Below the pieces are notes generated by a model. It had not been told where the DNA came from and made no database searches. It saw only the letters and a program-made list of their open reading frames with translations. The translations under genes and the position numbers were made by a program. This document shows positions 8,513 to 18,441 of a DNA stretch of 64,000 nucleotides, piece by piece. The DNA is from Planctomycetota bacterium (GTDB taxonomy: Bacteria > Planctomycetota > GCA-002687715). The stretch lies in NCBI GenBank assembly GCA_009691765.1, contig SIAO01000005.1:1-64000 (forward strand), in the 5' to 3' direction. Each line of letters begins with the position of its first letter. The first letter of the stretch is position 1.

Positions 8513-9787
8513 TCACTTTCCGCCGTGGCGGATTTTCAACCAATAGCTCTGAAACTCAAAGGTGGGCGAGTTGTCCATGTCGTGGCAACGCAAGCAGCTC
8601 TGCGGCGCCGGCTTCGAGACCGGTGTGAGCGCTTGAGTCTGCGCATGCAGTTCGCTCGGCCCGTGACAGGCTTCGCAATCCACATTGGCGAGCTCGGGGC
8701 GTTGCGGCGTCCAGCCTGCGGTGTCTTCAAGACCCACCACATGGCAGCGCACACACTCTGGATCGCGCTCGTCCCGCGTTCGTTCCAGCGTGGCCAACGC
8801 GTGCATGTGCGCGCTCGACTCCAACGCCTTGTGGCATTCCTCGTGACACTCGCGGCAGGAAGCCCCACCGCTGTAAGCAGCGCTATTCGTACGCGGCTGT
8901 GCCGCCAACAAGTCCTCCGCGCGCACTCCGTCGCGGTAACCCTCGAGAATGGCCGCACACTCCGGATCCAGCGGCACAGATTCTTCAAGCCTGATGGAGC
9001 GCCAGAACGGTGTCGCACCTGGTTGCAGCAACATCAAATCGCGCCCCTTGCTGCCCACGGCCACTGCCATGCTGCCAGCGGCATCGAGTGGGCGCGGCGC
9101 ATCACCGACGCACGACACTGCAAACACCGTGCGCGCACGCCGCTCTTCAGGCAAGGCCTGCGCCAACGCTGCCAATGCTGCTTCGGATCCATTCCACAGC
9201 ACCACCAAATCCTGCTGCTCAGACAGCGTCGCTACGAATTCGCGCAAAGCAATCACTGGATCTTGCACCGTGATTTCGCCACCGGTGAGGTCTTGCGGCA
9301 CTAAACCCGTGACCACCCACGAATCCTCCAGCGACACACTGCGCGCGAACACCGTTGCTCCGTCGCACACAACGTTGAGGCACACAAATGGGAAGCCTGC
9401 GAGCGCTTCAGCCTCGCGCAAATAGCTGAGACCCAAGCCAAACTCTCCAGCACCGGGAGCCAGCGCGCGGTAACCCATCGAACTCATCGCCAACAGCATG
9501 GACTCGAACTTCAAGCGCTGTTGGCGTCCGCTCTCGGCCACAAGATTGCCGGTGCTCAGCGGCACGAGTGGCCCGTCTTGCCGCAGCAGCGCCAACATGC
9601 CACCGCGCCGCGCAATCCCACCCAAGACCGGCTTAGAACAGCCGCAAGGACGAATGAAGCCGAGGTCGTTACCGCTGAAAACAAAGCGTGTGGTGCGCGC
9701 GGAATGCGAGACGCACACCGTCAAGAGCGCGGCTGTTGCAAGCATCAGCAGCGTCAAAGCAAAGCGCCTACTCCACCACATAGACAT
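8513..9787 (-). CDS. UshA-like tetrahaem cytochrome c protein
   Basis: 424 residues if started at the ATG at 9787; ATG 9781 is equally possible and neither has a clear ribosome site. The N-terminal helix (LTLLMLATAALLTVCVSH) is a signal or anchor. The following part (FVFSGNDLGFIRPCGCSKP, LGGIARRGG) resembles the metallophosphatase/UshA-like domain often joined to cytochromes in environmental bacteria. Four CxxCH motifs lie near residues 311-315, 345-349, 371-375 and 398-402. It overlaps the end of the DUF1573 gene by 20 bases. Exported, probably an electron-transfer protein; substrate unknown. Confidence 0.82.
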   Translation of the reverse strand: MSMWWSRRFALTLLMLATAALLTVCVSHSARTTRFVFSGNDLGFIRPCGCSKPVLGGIARRGGMLALLRQDGPLVPLSTGNLVAESGRQQRLKFESMLLAMSSMGYRALAPGAGEFGLGLSYLREAEALAGFPFVCLNVVCDGATVFARSVSLEDSWVVTGLVPQDLTGGEITVQDPVIALREFVATLSEQQDLVVLWNGSEAALAALAQALPEERRARTVFAVSCVGDAPRPLDAAGSMAVAVGSKGRDLMLLQPGATPFWRSIRLEESVPLDPECAAILEGYRDGVRAEDLLAAQPRTNSAAYSGGASCRECHEECHKALESSAHMHALATLERTRDERDPECVRCHVVGLEDTAGWTPQRPELANVDCEACHGPSELHAQTQALTPVSKPAPQSCLRCHDMDNSPTFEFQSYWLKIRHGGK

Positions 9788-10760
9788 ATGGGAACGCACG
9801 GAGCTGCTGCTCCCCAGTGACATTGGTGCGGATCAAAACGGTGCCGCGGTGGTAGCCCTTCGGAGCGTCTTTGCTCACGCTGACTTTCACCACCCAGCGG
9901 CGCCCTTCTTCCACGGTTTTGACCGCAGCACTGAAGATGCCATTGGGCATGGCTTCCACCCCTTCGATGTTCATGGGGTCTTTGCCGCCCTTGGAGATCT
10001 CAATCTCTTTCTCGGCACCCTCGCCGAGTTTGGGCCTCCCCATGCTGAACGACGTGGGGCTAATGACCACTTCGCCTTCAATGGTGGCCGCCAAGGTGAT
10101 CACCGTGCGTTGCAGCGCGCCGTAGTCCGTGAGTATTGTGATGCTTTCGCGCAAGAGCCCAACGGGAACGCCATTCTTCAAACGCACGTTGAACACTTGG
10201 CGTTGCGATCCGTCCGGTTGAGGTGTGAGTTCGCCGTCCTTGGTGATCTCCACCATCGGATTGCTGCTGCTGACTTCTTTGATGTGCACTTCAACACCCT
10301 TGGTGATGTTCACTGCGAAACTGCCGCCGGTGCCAGGGCTCGAGCGTGCAACACGACCGAGATTCACTTCGCGTGGCAGCACCGCGTACGGAGGCAGCAC
10401 TTCGCCCGTGATCGTCAAGATGATCTGCGGTTGGCGCGGATCGTTGCAGAGTACCGTAACGATCTTGGTGAGGGCGCCCATGAAGTTTTTGGTGTCGAGA
10501 CTCACATCAATCGTGGTCTCCTCCCCAGGTTGCAGCTCGTTCTTTGCAGGAACGGCCGCAGCGCACTGGCAGGACGGAATGACCTGAGAGATCTTGAGCG
10601 CGCCAGTACCCTCGTTCTTGATGGCGAAGCTGTGTTTGGCAGCGCTGAACTGCGGCAGGGAGCCGAACTTCCATACGGGCAACGGCACAGCAGCGCGTGG
10701 AATACCGTCCTGAGCAGACAACAGAGTGCAGAGCACAACGAGCGTGAGCAGAGTCTTCAT
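9768..10760 (-). CDS. Secreted DUF1573-family protein
   Basis: 330 residues from the ATG at 10760, followed by a signal peptide (MKTLLTLVVLCTLLSAQ). The segment HSFAIKNEGTGALKISQV and the paired cysteine CQC at PSCQCAAAV are hallmarks of DUF1573, an Ig-like domain found in secreted and lipoprotein-like proteins. Two further Ig-like stretches follow (GEVLPPYAVLPREVNLGRV and VVISPTSFSMG). Function is unknown in the family. It is transcribed ahead of the tetrahaem cytochrome with overlapping ends, so the two probably form an operon. It is divergent from the lipoprotein gene at 10853. Confidence 0.85.
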   Translation of the reverse strand: MKTLLTLVVLCTLLSAQDGIPRAAVPLPVWKFGSLPQFSAAKHSFAIKNEGTGALKISQVIPSCQCAAAVPAKNELQPGEETTIDVSLDTKNFMGALTKIVTVLCNDPRQPQIILTITGEVLPPYAVLPREVNLGRVARSSPGTGGSFAVNITKGVEVHIKEVSSSNPMVEITKDGELTPQPDGSQRQVFNVRLKNGVPVGLLRESITILTDYGALQRTVITLAATIEGEVVISPTSFSMGRPKLGEGAEKEIEISKGGKDPMNIEGVEAMPNGIFSAAVKTVEEGRRWVVKVSVSKDAPKGYHRGTVLIRTNVTGEQQLRAFPYVYVVE

Positions 10761-10852
10761 AGATGATTCCGAAGGTGTGCGAGCATCATAGCGCAGCAAC
10801 GCTGCCAAGCGCGCACCTTGCCGCCAAGGCGGTCGCCCCCTACTGTCGCGCC

Positions 10853-11281
10853 GTGCGCTACCTCTGCTGCTTACTCATGCTGCTTTCGGCCTGCGGGCGC
10901 GCGGACACGCCAGAAGAAGGCGTGCGGCAGTGGCTGAGCGCACTTGCGGCGGGAGACAGTTCTGCGGCCTATGCTGCACTCTGCGAGTCTTCGCAAGCAC
11001 GTTTGCAACAGGCCGCTGTTGCGTGGGCCGCTGGCAAGGACGATCCTCTCGCGCCACACACCGCCGTGCCTGCCGACCCAGATGGGCGCAGCATTTTGGA
11101 ATCCTGGATGACAGCCAACGGCATGCTGCCCGACCTGCCTGCGAACAGTGCGAACCTTGTGGGCACTTTTGTCATCCAAGGCCAGAACGCCACCTGCTCT
11201 GTACGTGGCCCATTCGGCGAAGTGCCTGTGGCACTCGTGCTCGAAGGCGGCTCGTGGCGCGTGCAGTTGAAGCTCCCCTGA
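10853..11281 (+). CDS. Small lipoprotein, DUF4878-like
   Basis: 142 residues from a GTG at 10853, chosen because RYLCCLLMLLSACG then forms a compact lipoprotein signal with lipobox LSA-C. The longer frame from 10763 would bury it. The segment EEGVRQWLSALAAGDSSAAY resembles the start of DUF4878/NTF2-like lipoproteins, and the C-terminus is beta-rich as in that fold. No ribosome site is obvious, so the start is uncertain. It converges on the next gene with a single base between the stops. Confidence 0.65.
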   Translation: MRYLCCLLMLLSACGRADTPEEGVRQWLSALAAGDSSAAYAALCESSQARLQQAAVAWAAGKDDPLAPHTAVPADPDGRSILESWMTANGMLPDLPANSANLVGTFVIQGQNATCSVRGPFGEVPVALVLEGGSWRVQLKLP

Positions 11282-11282
11282 A

Positions 11283-13385
11283 TCAACGGAGCGCGCGCAG
11301 CAACGCATCCGCCGCGATGCGCTGCGCCACAGTCGCGTTGCGTTCATCCACGAACCAAGCCTCCAAGGCCTGTTGTTGGAGCTTTCTCGTTGCAGCGTCG
11401 CCCGATCCTGTTGCGCCTTGCGCAGCGGCGAGCAAGTGTTCTGGCGCCTCGCGACCACGCCCAGCCAGCGCAACTTCCAACCGCAAACGCTGAGCCTCAG
11501 CCACGCGCTTGAAACGCTCCAAGAGTTGAGCTCGCTCACGCGAAATGCCGCGGGCCTGATCTTGCGAACTCCACAACGCACGAGCGCGAGGGTCGAGTGC
11601 TTCATGCAAGCGCAACGCCGTGGCTCCGTCGCCAGTCACTTCTGCCAACCACGCCGCCGTGCTGTCGACGGCGAGGTTGTCGGAACAAGCATTGCGAGCT
11701 TGGTCAAGAAATTCCAATGCCGTTGCCTGAGATGCACCGCGTAGCGTCAGCACGGCCTGTGCACGCGCACAACCCACTAACGCTTCGGACAACAATTGCT
11801 CCCAACGACTCCCTCCGACACGCACTGCGCTGCTGCGTAGTCCATCACGACAAACCTCCGCCGCCGCTGCGTAGTGGCCAAGGGCGCGTTCGAGAGATGC
11901 ACGTTGCACGGCACCTTGCAGCGCTATTCCAGCGGCGTTCATGCGCGCCTGGAAGGCCGATTCGAGCAGATCTTCCTGCACGACGTCCTTCGAAGGGATG
12001 CGTGGCAAGGGCAAAGCACAAGCACGTTCAAAATGCTGCGCCGCGAGTTGCGTGCGCCCGTGCTGCTGCTCGTAAACGCCGAGGTTGTACCAACCGAAAG
12101 CCGCATTGGGGCTGCGCTCTGTCATAGATTGAAACAGCGCGCCATCACCTTTCCAGCGCGGCAGTTCGCGGTAGGTCGCGATCAAGGGCACAAGAACTGT
12201 GAACAAACACAGCACGCCAACGCCCAAGACTCTGTGTCGCGAATTGTGCAGTGTCACGATGAGCGCCGCCAACACCATGCCAAAACCCAACAGGGGCATC
12301 ACGAGAAAGCGCGTCGCCCCAAGAGCGCCGATCGAAAAAGGCAAGTTGCTGACGGGCAACAGCGCACACAAGAAACCCGCGATGCCGCAGGCGACGAGGC
12401 GCTGGCCACGCCGCAACGCCCAGACCACACCGAGCAACGCTGCGAGCAACAGTGCAAGTCCTGCGAGCGCGCGCCAATCTGCAAGCCCCGAAGCTGGCGG
12501 CACATCCAAGAGTGTGAGATTGGGATTCAGCCAGAACGGCAAGAACAGCGCTTGCACGTCGTAGACCGCAATCACGGCCAAGGCTGTGCTCATCCGTTCG
12601 CTCACAGTGAAGAGCGCGAACACTGGATCGGAGATGCCCAACGGATCGCCGAGCACGGCTGTACGCAGCGCGAGAAACATCAACAGCGCCACGAATGACG
12701 GCAAGGCTGCTCGCAGTGAGCGCAACACAGTCGCACCGCCTGCAAAGGCCAGCAAGCATGCAAAGGCCGGCGCGGCTACCGCCGCTTCCTTAGACGAAAG
12801 CGCCAAGAGCACCGCGAGCCCTTGCAAAACCGCGCTCCACGCACCGCGCATCCTCAACTGCAACAACAGAGCGCTGCACACGAAGATCGCAGCAAGTGAA
12901 TCGGCGGCTCCGACTGCGGTCGCCACAGACTCCGTGTGCGCTGGATGCACCGCCAAGGCGAGCGCCGCCACAAATGCAGCAGGGACCGCCGCACGACACG
13001 GACGCAGAAGCGCAAGCAAGATATGAAAGCGGAGCACACAAAGCACAGCGTGCAACAACACATTGCCAAGCATGATGCCTGGAAGCGTTGCGCCTGCTCC
13101 ACGCAGTTGTCCATCACGCGGATGCAACAAGCTCAACCAGAGCTTGCTAAGAGGGCGCCACAAGCTCGGGCGTGCGCCCCGACTTGCTGGATCTTCCTGC
13201 AAATCCCACCAGTCACCGGTGGTCAAAGCGACGACATCACCCTGTGCGACGCGCTTGTCCAAACCAACGATAGGAACGGAATCGAGTGTGAGTGCAAAAT
13301 CACGCACCCCGCCGTAAAGCAGCAGCACTACAACAGAGAGTACGAGCGACCAGACCCAAGGCCGCCCGTTAACGGGCTCATCCAT
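11283..13385 (-). CDS. TMTC-like membrane protein with TPR tail
   Basis: 700 residues. About ten transmembrane segments occupy the first 420 residues. The motif HPAHTESVATAVGAADSLAA followed by SSKEAAVAAPA matches the loop of the TMTC/DUF1736 group of GT-C-fold membrane proteins, which in eukaryotes are O-mannosyltransferases. The tail has TPR-like helices (AFGWYNLGVYEQQHGRTQLA at about 430). Glycosyl transfer onto exported proteins is a plausible role, but the bacterial members are not well characterised. The start overlaps the end of the small secreted protein gene by eight bases. Confidence 0.72.
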   Translation of the reverse strand: MDEPVNGRPWVWSLVLSVVVLLLYGGVRDFALTLDSVPIVGLDKRVAQGDVVALTTGDWWDLQEDPASRGARPSLWRPLSKLWLSLLHPRDGQLRGAGATLPGIMLGNVLLHAVLCVLRFHILLALLRPCRAAVPAAFVAALALAVHPAHTESVATAVGAADSLAAIFVCSALLLQLRMRGAWSAVLQGLAVLLALSSKEAAVAAPAFACLLAFAGGATVLRSLRAALPSFVALLMFLALRTAVLGDPLGISDPVFALFTVSERMSTALAVIAVYDVQALFLPFWLNPNLTLLDVPPASGLADWRALAGLALLLAALLGVVWALRRGQRLVACGIAGFLCALLPVSNLPFSIGALGATRFLVMPLLGFGMVLAALIVTLHNSRHRVLGVGVLCLFTVLVPLIATYRELPRWKGDGALFQSMTERSPNAAFGWYNLGVYEQQHGRTQLAAQHFERACALPLPRIPSKDVVQEDLLESAFQARMNAAGIALQGAVQRASLERALGHYAAAAEVCRDGLRSSAVRVGGSRWEQLLSEALVGCARAQAVLTLRGASQATALEFLDQARNACSDNLAVDSTAAWLAEVTGDGATALRLHEALDPRARALWSSQDQARGISRERAQLLERFKRVAEAQRLRLEVALAGRGREAPEHLLAAAQGATGSGDAATRKLQQQALEAWFVDERNATVAQRIAADALLRALR

Positions 13386-13731
13386 CCGAAGCAGTAATGG
13401 GAACGCTCGCTGTGACGATTCCCGCGGGCGTCGTCACCGTGATATTGACCGACCCCGAGTTAGCACTGGTTGGCAGCGAAATGATTTGTTCAATCTTGCC
13501 GTTTGAGCGCATGATGCGCGGCCCGTAATACTCTGGATGCAAAGGCACACCATTGATGTCGACGCTGATGGCGGCGGCACTCACTCCACTCACCGTTACA
13601 GTGAGTGTTCCGCCCGCACGCGGCGAACCACTCACGCTGACATTCACGCCCTGCGCCACGAGCGAACTCGTAACGAAAAGGACTGCGGCTAATGCCAACA
13701 GGCTTTGAGGGATACGAAGTGAGGTGAACAT
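13378..13731 (-). CDS. Small secreted Ig-like protein
   Basis: 117 residues from the ATG at 13731. A signal peptide (LLALAAVLFVTSSLVAQG) is followed by about 90 residues of beta-type sequence (VNVSVSGSPRAGGTLTVTVS) resembling a single Ig-like or bacterial surface domain. A longer version from 13779 would put 16 hydrophilic residues before the signal, so it is less likely. Function unknown. It is upstream of and overlapping the TMTC-like gene. Confidence 0.6.
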   Translation of the reverse strand: MFTSLRIPQSLLALAAVLFVTSSLVAQGVNVSVSGSPRAGGTLTVTVSGVSAAAISVDINGVPLHPEYYGPRIMRSNGKIEQIISLPTSANSGSVNITVTTPAGIVTASVPITASDG

Positions 13732-13822
13732 AAATACACCGTCGGCGAGCCCCACGGACACTGGCATCATAGTCTTCATGAGGGGGCCCGATCAACCTAT
13801 CATTTATCCCTTCTTTTTAAAC

Positions 13823-16402
13823 TCAACTCCTTGCCTCGACCGTGATTCCGTCGTTTGTGACACCCACTTCCAGAGTGGTTCCCTCGCCTGCCAAGCCTTC
13901 AAGCAGCAAGCGGGCAGCGCGGTCTGTTACCTCGCGCTTCAGGAGTTTTTTCAGCGGGCGCGCACCATAAATGGGGTCGTAGCCCACTCGAGCCAGCCAC
14001 GCCTTCGCGGCATCGCTGAGCACCAAACGCACGCCCTTGGCCAACAAGCGCTGCTGCAGCGGGCGCAACTGGATATCGAGAATGCGCGCGATTTCACCGC
14101 GGTCGAGATTGCGGAAGAGGATCACTTCATCGAGGCGGTTCAAAAACTCCGGCGGAAAGTGGGCGCGGACGTCGCGCATGACGGCTTGCGCCACGCGTTC
14201 ATCGCCAGGACTCGCCTCCGCGAGATGGCGACTGCCCAGATTGCTCGTCATGATGATGAGCGTGTTGCGGAAGTCCACTGTGCGGCCTTGGCCGTCTGTA
14301 AGGCGTCCGTCATCCAGCACTTGCAGCAGTGTGTGGAACACATCTGGGTGCGCCTTCTCGACTTCATCCAAAAGCACCACGCTGTAGGGGCGGCGCCTTA
14401 CTAGCTCGGTGAGCTGGCCTCCTTCTTCGTAGCCCACATAACCAGGAGGCGCTCCGACCAAGCGCGCCACACTGTGCTTCTCTTGGTATTCGCTCATGTC
14501 GATACGCACCATCGCGCGTTCGTCATCGAAGAGCAGCGCTGCGAGCGCGCGCGCGAGTTCGGTCTTGCCCACGCCAGTCGGCCCAAGGAACAAGAACGAT
14601 CCTGCGGGACGCGTTTCGTCAGAGAGGCCAGCCCGCTGGCGTCGCACGGCATCGGCCACGGCCTTCACCGCCTCGTCTTGCCCCACGACGCGTTCGTGCA
14701 AACGCTCTTCGATGCGCAACAGCCGCTCGCGCTCGCCTTCCAACATGCGCTCCACGGGAATGCCGGTCCAAGCGCTCACCACCGCGGCGATTTCGTCTTC
14801 GCCGATTTCCTCCCGCAGCATGGGGCGTCCGCCTTGGATTTCTTTGAGACGCGTCTCTTGCTGCACGATGGCCTGTTCACGCTCCGGGATTCGCCCGTAG
14901 GTGATTTCTGAAACACGCGCGAGGTCGCCGCCGCGCCGCGCGCGATCGGCTTCCGTGCGCAAGCTCTCCATTTCGCTTTTCGCTTTGCGGATGGTGGTGA
15001 TGATCTCTTTCTCTGCCACCCAGCGTTGGCGCAGCACACCGGCGCGCTCTTCCAGATCGGCGATTTCGCGCACCACAATCTCATGACGCTCGCGGCTGGC
15101 GCGATCTTTTTCCTTAGCCAGCGCCTGCTCTTCCACTTTCAAGCGCACCAACGAGCGCTGCATCTCATCCAACTCTTGCGGCGTGGAATCGATTTCGATG
15201 CGCACCCGCGAGAGTGCTTCATCCACGAGATCGATCGCTTTGTCCGGAAGTTTGCGGTCGGTGATGTAACGCGCAGACAGCCGCGCCGCCGCCACCAGAG
15301 CCGCATCGCGCACGCGCACACCGTGGTGCACTTCGTAGCGTTCTTTCAGACCACGCAAGATGGCGATGGACTCTTCGATCCCTGGCTCACCCACCATCAC
15401 TTTCTGAAAACGACGTTCGAGCGCTGCGTCCTTCTCCACGTGTTTGCGGTACTCATCAAGCGTTGTGGCCCCGATGCAGCGCAGTTCGCCGCGAGCGAGC
15501 GCCGGCTTCATCATGTTGGCGGCATCTTGCGCCCCTTCAGCGGCGCCGGCCCCCACGACGGTGTGCAGCTCGTCGATGAACAACACCACACGCCCTTCGG
15601 CCTCTGTCACTTCCTTCAGCACGGCTTTCAAACGCTCCTCAAACTCACCGCGGTACTTTGCGCCAGCAACCAGCGCGCCCATGTCGAGCGCAAGAATGGA
15701 ACGATTGCGCAGACTTTCGGGCACATCACCCTCCACCACACGGTTCGCCAGTCCTTCAACGATGGCGGTCTTGCCCACGCCAGGCTCGCCGACCAACACT
15801 GGGTTGTTCTTGGTGCGCCGCGAGAGCACTTGCATGACGCGACGAATCTCTTGATCGCGCCCAATGACTGGATCCAGTTTTCCTTCCCGCGCCATGGCGG
15901 TGAGATCGCGACAGTATTTCGTCAGCGCTTGGTAATTGGCTTCCGCATTCTCACCTTCGACACGACCACTTCCACGCAACGGCATGACAGCCTCCTCCAC
16001 GCGCTTCACGTCCATTCCAGCGCTCTTCATGAAGGCACCGAAAGCGCTGCTCGGCAAATCCATGCCGCCAAGGATGAGGTGCTCCGTGGACAGGTGTGAG
16101 TCCTTCAGCGCCGCGCGCCGTGCTTGCGCTGCGTCCATCAACTTCATGCACTCGCGCGAAAAATGCAGATCGCCGCCCTGTTGCGTCGGCAGCTTTCTCA
16201 ACTCCGCTTGCAGCGCATCTTGGAGCTTGGTGGCGGAGAGACTCAATCTGTCCAACACCGGGCGCAACAGCCCGTCTTCCTGTTCGCACAACGCTATGAA
16301 CACGTGCGCTGAAGCGATCTCCGGATGGCCTTGCCGCCGCGCGCTTTCGCTGGCCGCTGCCACTGCCTCGCGGACCTTGAGAGTCATCTGCTCGGGTTTC
16401 AT
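13823..16402 (-). CDS. clpB: Disaggregase chaperone ClpB
   Basis: 859 residues from ATG 16402, with AAGGAGG six bases upstream. It has the Clp N-domain (1-145), a first AAA+ domain with Walker A GEPGVGKT at about 205, a long middle coiled coil (about 400-520), and a second AAA+ domain with [19 protein letters not shown] and FLNRLDEVI. This is the full-length ClpB order. ClpB rescues aggregated proteins with DnaK; no DnaK gene is in the window. No heat-shock operator is obvious before it. Confidence 0.97.
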   Translation of the reverse strand: MKPEQMTLKVREAVAAASESARRQGHPEIASAHVFIALCEQEDGLLRPVLDRLSLSATKLQDALQAELRKLPTQQGGDLHFSRECMKLMDAAQARRAALKDSHLSTEHLILGGMDLPSSAFGAFMKSAGMDVKRVEEAVMPLRGSGRVEGENAEANYQALTKYCRDLTAMAREGKLDPVIGRDQEIRRVMQVLSRRTKNNPVLVGEPGVGKTAIVEGLANRVVEGDVPESLRNRSILALDMGALVAGAKYRGEFEERLKAVLKEVTEAEGRVVLFIDELHTVVGAGAAEGAQDAANMMKPALARGELRCIGATTLDEYRKHVEKDAALERRFQKVMVGEPGIEESIAILRGLKERYEVHHGVRVRDAALVAAARLSARYITDRKLPDKAIDLVDEALSRVRIEIDSTPQELDEMQRSLVRLKVEEQALAKEKDRASRERHEIVVREIADLEERAGVLRQRWVAEKEIITTIRKAKSEMESLRTEADRARRGGDLARVSEITYGRIPEREQAIVQQETRLKEIQGGRPMLREEIGEDEIAAVVSAWTGIPVERMLEGERERLLRIEERLHERVVGQDEAVKAVADAVRRQRAGLSDETRPAGSFLFLGPTGVGKTELARALAALLFDDERAMVRIDMSEYQEKHSVARLVGAPPGYVGYEEGGQLTELVRRRPYSVVLLDEVEKAHPDVFHTLLQVLDDGRLTDGQGRTVDFRNTLIIMTSNLGSRHLAEASPGDERVAQAVMRDVRAHFPPEFLNRLDEVILFRNLDRGEIARILDIQLRPLQQRLLAKGVRLVLSDAAKAWLARVGYDPIYGARPLKKLLKREVTDRAARLLLEGLAGEGTTLEVGVTNDGITVEARS

Positions 16403-16470
16403 TCGTCGGCCTCCTTCGGTTCGGGACCCCACGGGGGGCAGGGCCTCACAGGAGGTTCACTCGCAAATCT

Positions 16471-16489
16471 CGGGCCGCAGCGTGGCCCG
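16471..16489. terminator. Hairpin between dksA-like gene and clpB
   Basis: CGGGCC (16471-16476) pairs with GGCCCG (16484-16489) around a seven-base loop. It lies 30 bases past the stop of the minus-strand DksA-type gene. It lacks a U-run, so it may be a weak terminator or chance. Confidence 0.3.
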
Positions 16490-16518
16490 TGAAGGCGATT
16501 CAGGCCGCTGGGGGCTGA

Positions 16519-16911
16519 TCAATCATCATCGGGAGCGTCAACGCGCCGTCCGCGCAGTTCCGCCTTCTCTTGGCATGGCAGGCAAAACTCGGCAAAAGGC
16601 TTGGCTCGTAGGCGCGGCAAGGAGATCTCGCCGCCACAGTCTTCACAGCGCCCGTAGCCGCCACTTTCAAGGCGCCGCAAGGCCTCCTCGATGAGCTGCA
16701 ATTCGCGACTCTCACGGCACCGCACCTGGATTGCTCCTTCTTGGCGCATGGCGGAATTGGCCTGATCGCCCTCATCGCCGCGCTCATCTTCGATGTCAGC
16801 GGCATGCTCCTCGGCGGAAAGCTCGTGCTGCAGTTCGTGCTCCCGATCGAGAAGGAGCTCCCGCATGTGATCCAGTTGTTCACCACTCAACGAAGCTCTG
16901 CGCGTCACCAT
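16519..16911 (-). CDS. DksA/TraR-family zinc-finger protein
   Basis: 130 residues. The C-terminal CEDCGGEISLPRLRAKPFAE and CLPC provide the four-cysteine zinc site of DksA/TraR proteins. The N-terminal half is a charged coiled coil (LLLDREHELQHELSAEEHA) as in DksA. Such proteins enter the RNA polymerase secondary channel and alter initiation, often with ppGpp. The DxxDxA tip is represented by DEGDQANSA. Whether it is the housekeeping DksA or a paralogue cannot be decided. It lies upstream of clpB in the same direction. Confidence 0.85.
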   Translation of the reverse strand: MVTRRASLSGEQLDHMRELLLDREHELQHELSAEEHAADIEDERGDEGDQANSAMRQEGAIQVRCRESRELQLIEEALRRLESGGYGRCEDCGGEISLPRLRAKPFAEFCLPCQEKAELRGRRVDAPDDD

Positions 16912-17056
16912 GGGTTGTGCCCCCCGAAACCGGCGCGGGCGCTACCGGTTGCCACGTGTCCAGCTTGTCGGAATCCTCTGCCGTGGCCTTGAACCCTCGC
17001 GCAGTGGCTTCGTGGAGTGCAGTACGGAGCGCGCGCGAACCTGTTAGCTGCCACAC

Positions 17057-17071
17057 CTGACCAATTGTCAG
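17057..17071. other. Small perfect dyad at the end of the sigma54 activator gene
   Basis: CTGAC-CAATT-GTCAG overlaps the stop codon region of the activator gene and lies upstream of the dksA-like gene. It may be a short terminator or an operator; it has no U-run. Confidence 0.2.
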
Positions 17072-18441
17072 AGGGCAGGCCTAAAGCGGGAAAGATCGAC
17101 TTTGAGTGTGGAAATACGCGCATGGAGGCTAGCCCGCGGTATAGATGCCATGCGTGATGCCTCCGCAACATTGCCGCCTGTGCGCGTGAGCAGATCCTCG
17201 AGATAGCGACGCTCGAAAGTCTCCATCGTCTCGCGGTAACCCGGTTCGGTGCTGCTGAACACTGCACCTCCGCGACACTCTTCAGGAAGATCCTCTACTT
17301 CGATGCTGCCACCGGGCTTCAGCGCCAACATGCGTTCGATCGCGTTGCGCAGTTCACGCACGTTGCCTGGCCAAATGTGCGCGCAAAGGCCTGCCATGGC
17401 CGCTGTAGAAACGAGGGCCTCGCCTTGACCGAGACGCCCAAGGAAGGAGCGCACCAAGAGTGGAATGTCCTCACGGTGAGTGCGCAGCGGCGGTACTTGC
17501 ACCGGTAAGACATTCAGCCGGAAGAACAGGTCCTGACGGAGTTTGCCGTTCCGCACGAATTCTCGTAGGTCGAAATGGCTGCAAGCGATCACACGCACAT
17601 CAGGATGGAGCACGACACTGCCGCCAACGCGCACCACCTCGCCGCTTTGCAGAAAGCGCAGCAGAGCTGGCTGGAGCTGCAGCGGAATCTCCCCCACCTC
17701 GTCAAGGAAGAGTGTGCCCTTGTCCGCGCGTTCGGCATAGCCGATCCGCGTGCGATCTGCACCCGTGAAGGCACCGGCCTCGACACCGAAAAGCTCGGAT
17801 TCCAAGAGTCCCTGCGGCAGGGCACCGCAATGCAGAGCAACGAAAGGATGAGCAGAGCGCTCGCTGCGCGCATGAATGGCCCGCGCGACGAGCTCTTTGC
17901 CGGTGCCGCTCTCGCCACTAATCAACACCGTCCCGTTGCGTGGTGCGAGATTGGCGATGGTGCGCACCAATGTGCGCATTTCGCGGCTGTTGCCTACAAG
18001 GCCTTCAAAAGCACCGCACTCGAGCGCCGCACGCAGTGCACCCACTTCAATCAAGAGCCGCGCCTTTTCTCCGGCGCGCTGCACACTCGCGAGCAGCTCC
18101 TCGGCTTCAAAGGGCTTGGTGATGTAGGCCTCGGCCCCAGCATTGATCGCGGAGACCGCATCCTTCACCGTGCCGAACCCCGTCATCAGCACCACGCGCG
18201 CCAAGCACTTTTCTCGCAGGAGTTCGGCGTGAAGCTCGTGGCCATTCATGCCGGGCATGCGCAAATCCGTCACGACGACATCGAAGGGACGCTCTTTCAC
18301 AGCATCCAGCGCTTCCGCGGCATTGCTCACGGCTTCGACGCGATGCCCAGCACGCTCAAGCGCACGGCGCACGAAGAAGCGCATGCTTTCTTCGTCATCA
18401 ACCACCAGCACATCGAAACCGTTCTCACTCTCGGCACTCAT
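17068..18441 (-). CDS. Sigma54-dependent response regulator (NtrC family)
   Basis: 457 residues from ATG 18441, overlapping the kinase stop as ATGA. The receiver domain (1-125) carries the phosphoacceptor D59 in VVTDLRMPG and K109 in ITKPF. The AAA+ domain has Walker A GESGTGKE at about 176 and the sigma54-contact motif GAFTGA at 223-228. A Fis-type helix-turn-helix (GGNVAEASRMASIPRASLHA) ends the protein. It should activate sigma54 promoters when phosphorylated by the kinase encoded just upstream. Targets are unknown. Confidence 0.95.
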   Translation of the reverse strand: MSAESENGFDVLVVDDEESMRFFVRRALERAGHRVEAVSNAAEALDAVKERPFDVVVTDLRMPGMNGHELHAELLREKCLARVVLMTGFGTVKDAVSAINAGAEAYITKPFEAEELLASVQRAGEKARLLIEVGALRAALECGAFEGLVGNSREMRTLVRTIANLAPRNGTVLISGESGTGKELVARAIHARSERSAHPFVALHCGALPQGLLESELFGVEAGAFTGADRTRIGYAERADKGTLFLDEVGEIPLQLQPALLRFLQSGEVVRVGGSVVLHPDVRVIACSHFDLREFVRNGKLRQDLFFRLNVLPVQVPPLRTHREDIPLLVRSFLGRLGQGEALVSTAAMAGLCAHIWPGNVRELRNAIERMLALKPGGSIEVEDLPEECRGGAVFSSTEPGYRETMETFERRYLEDLLTRTGGNVAEASRMASIPRASLHARISTLKVDLSRFRPAL

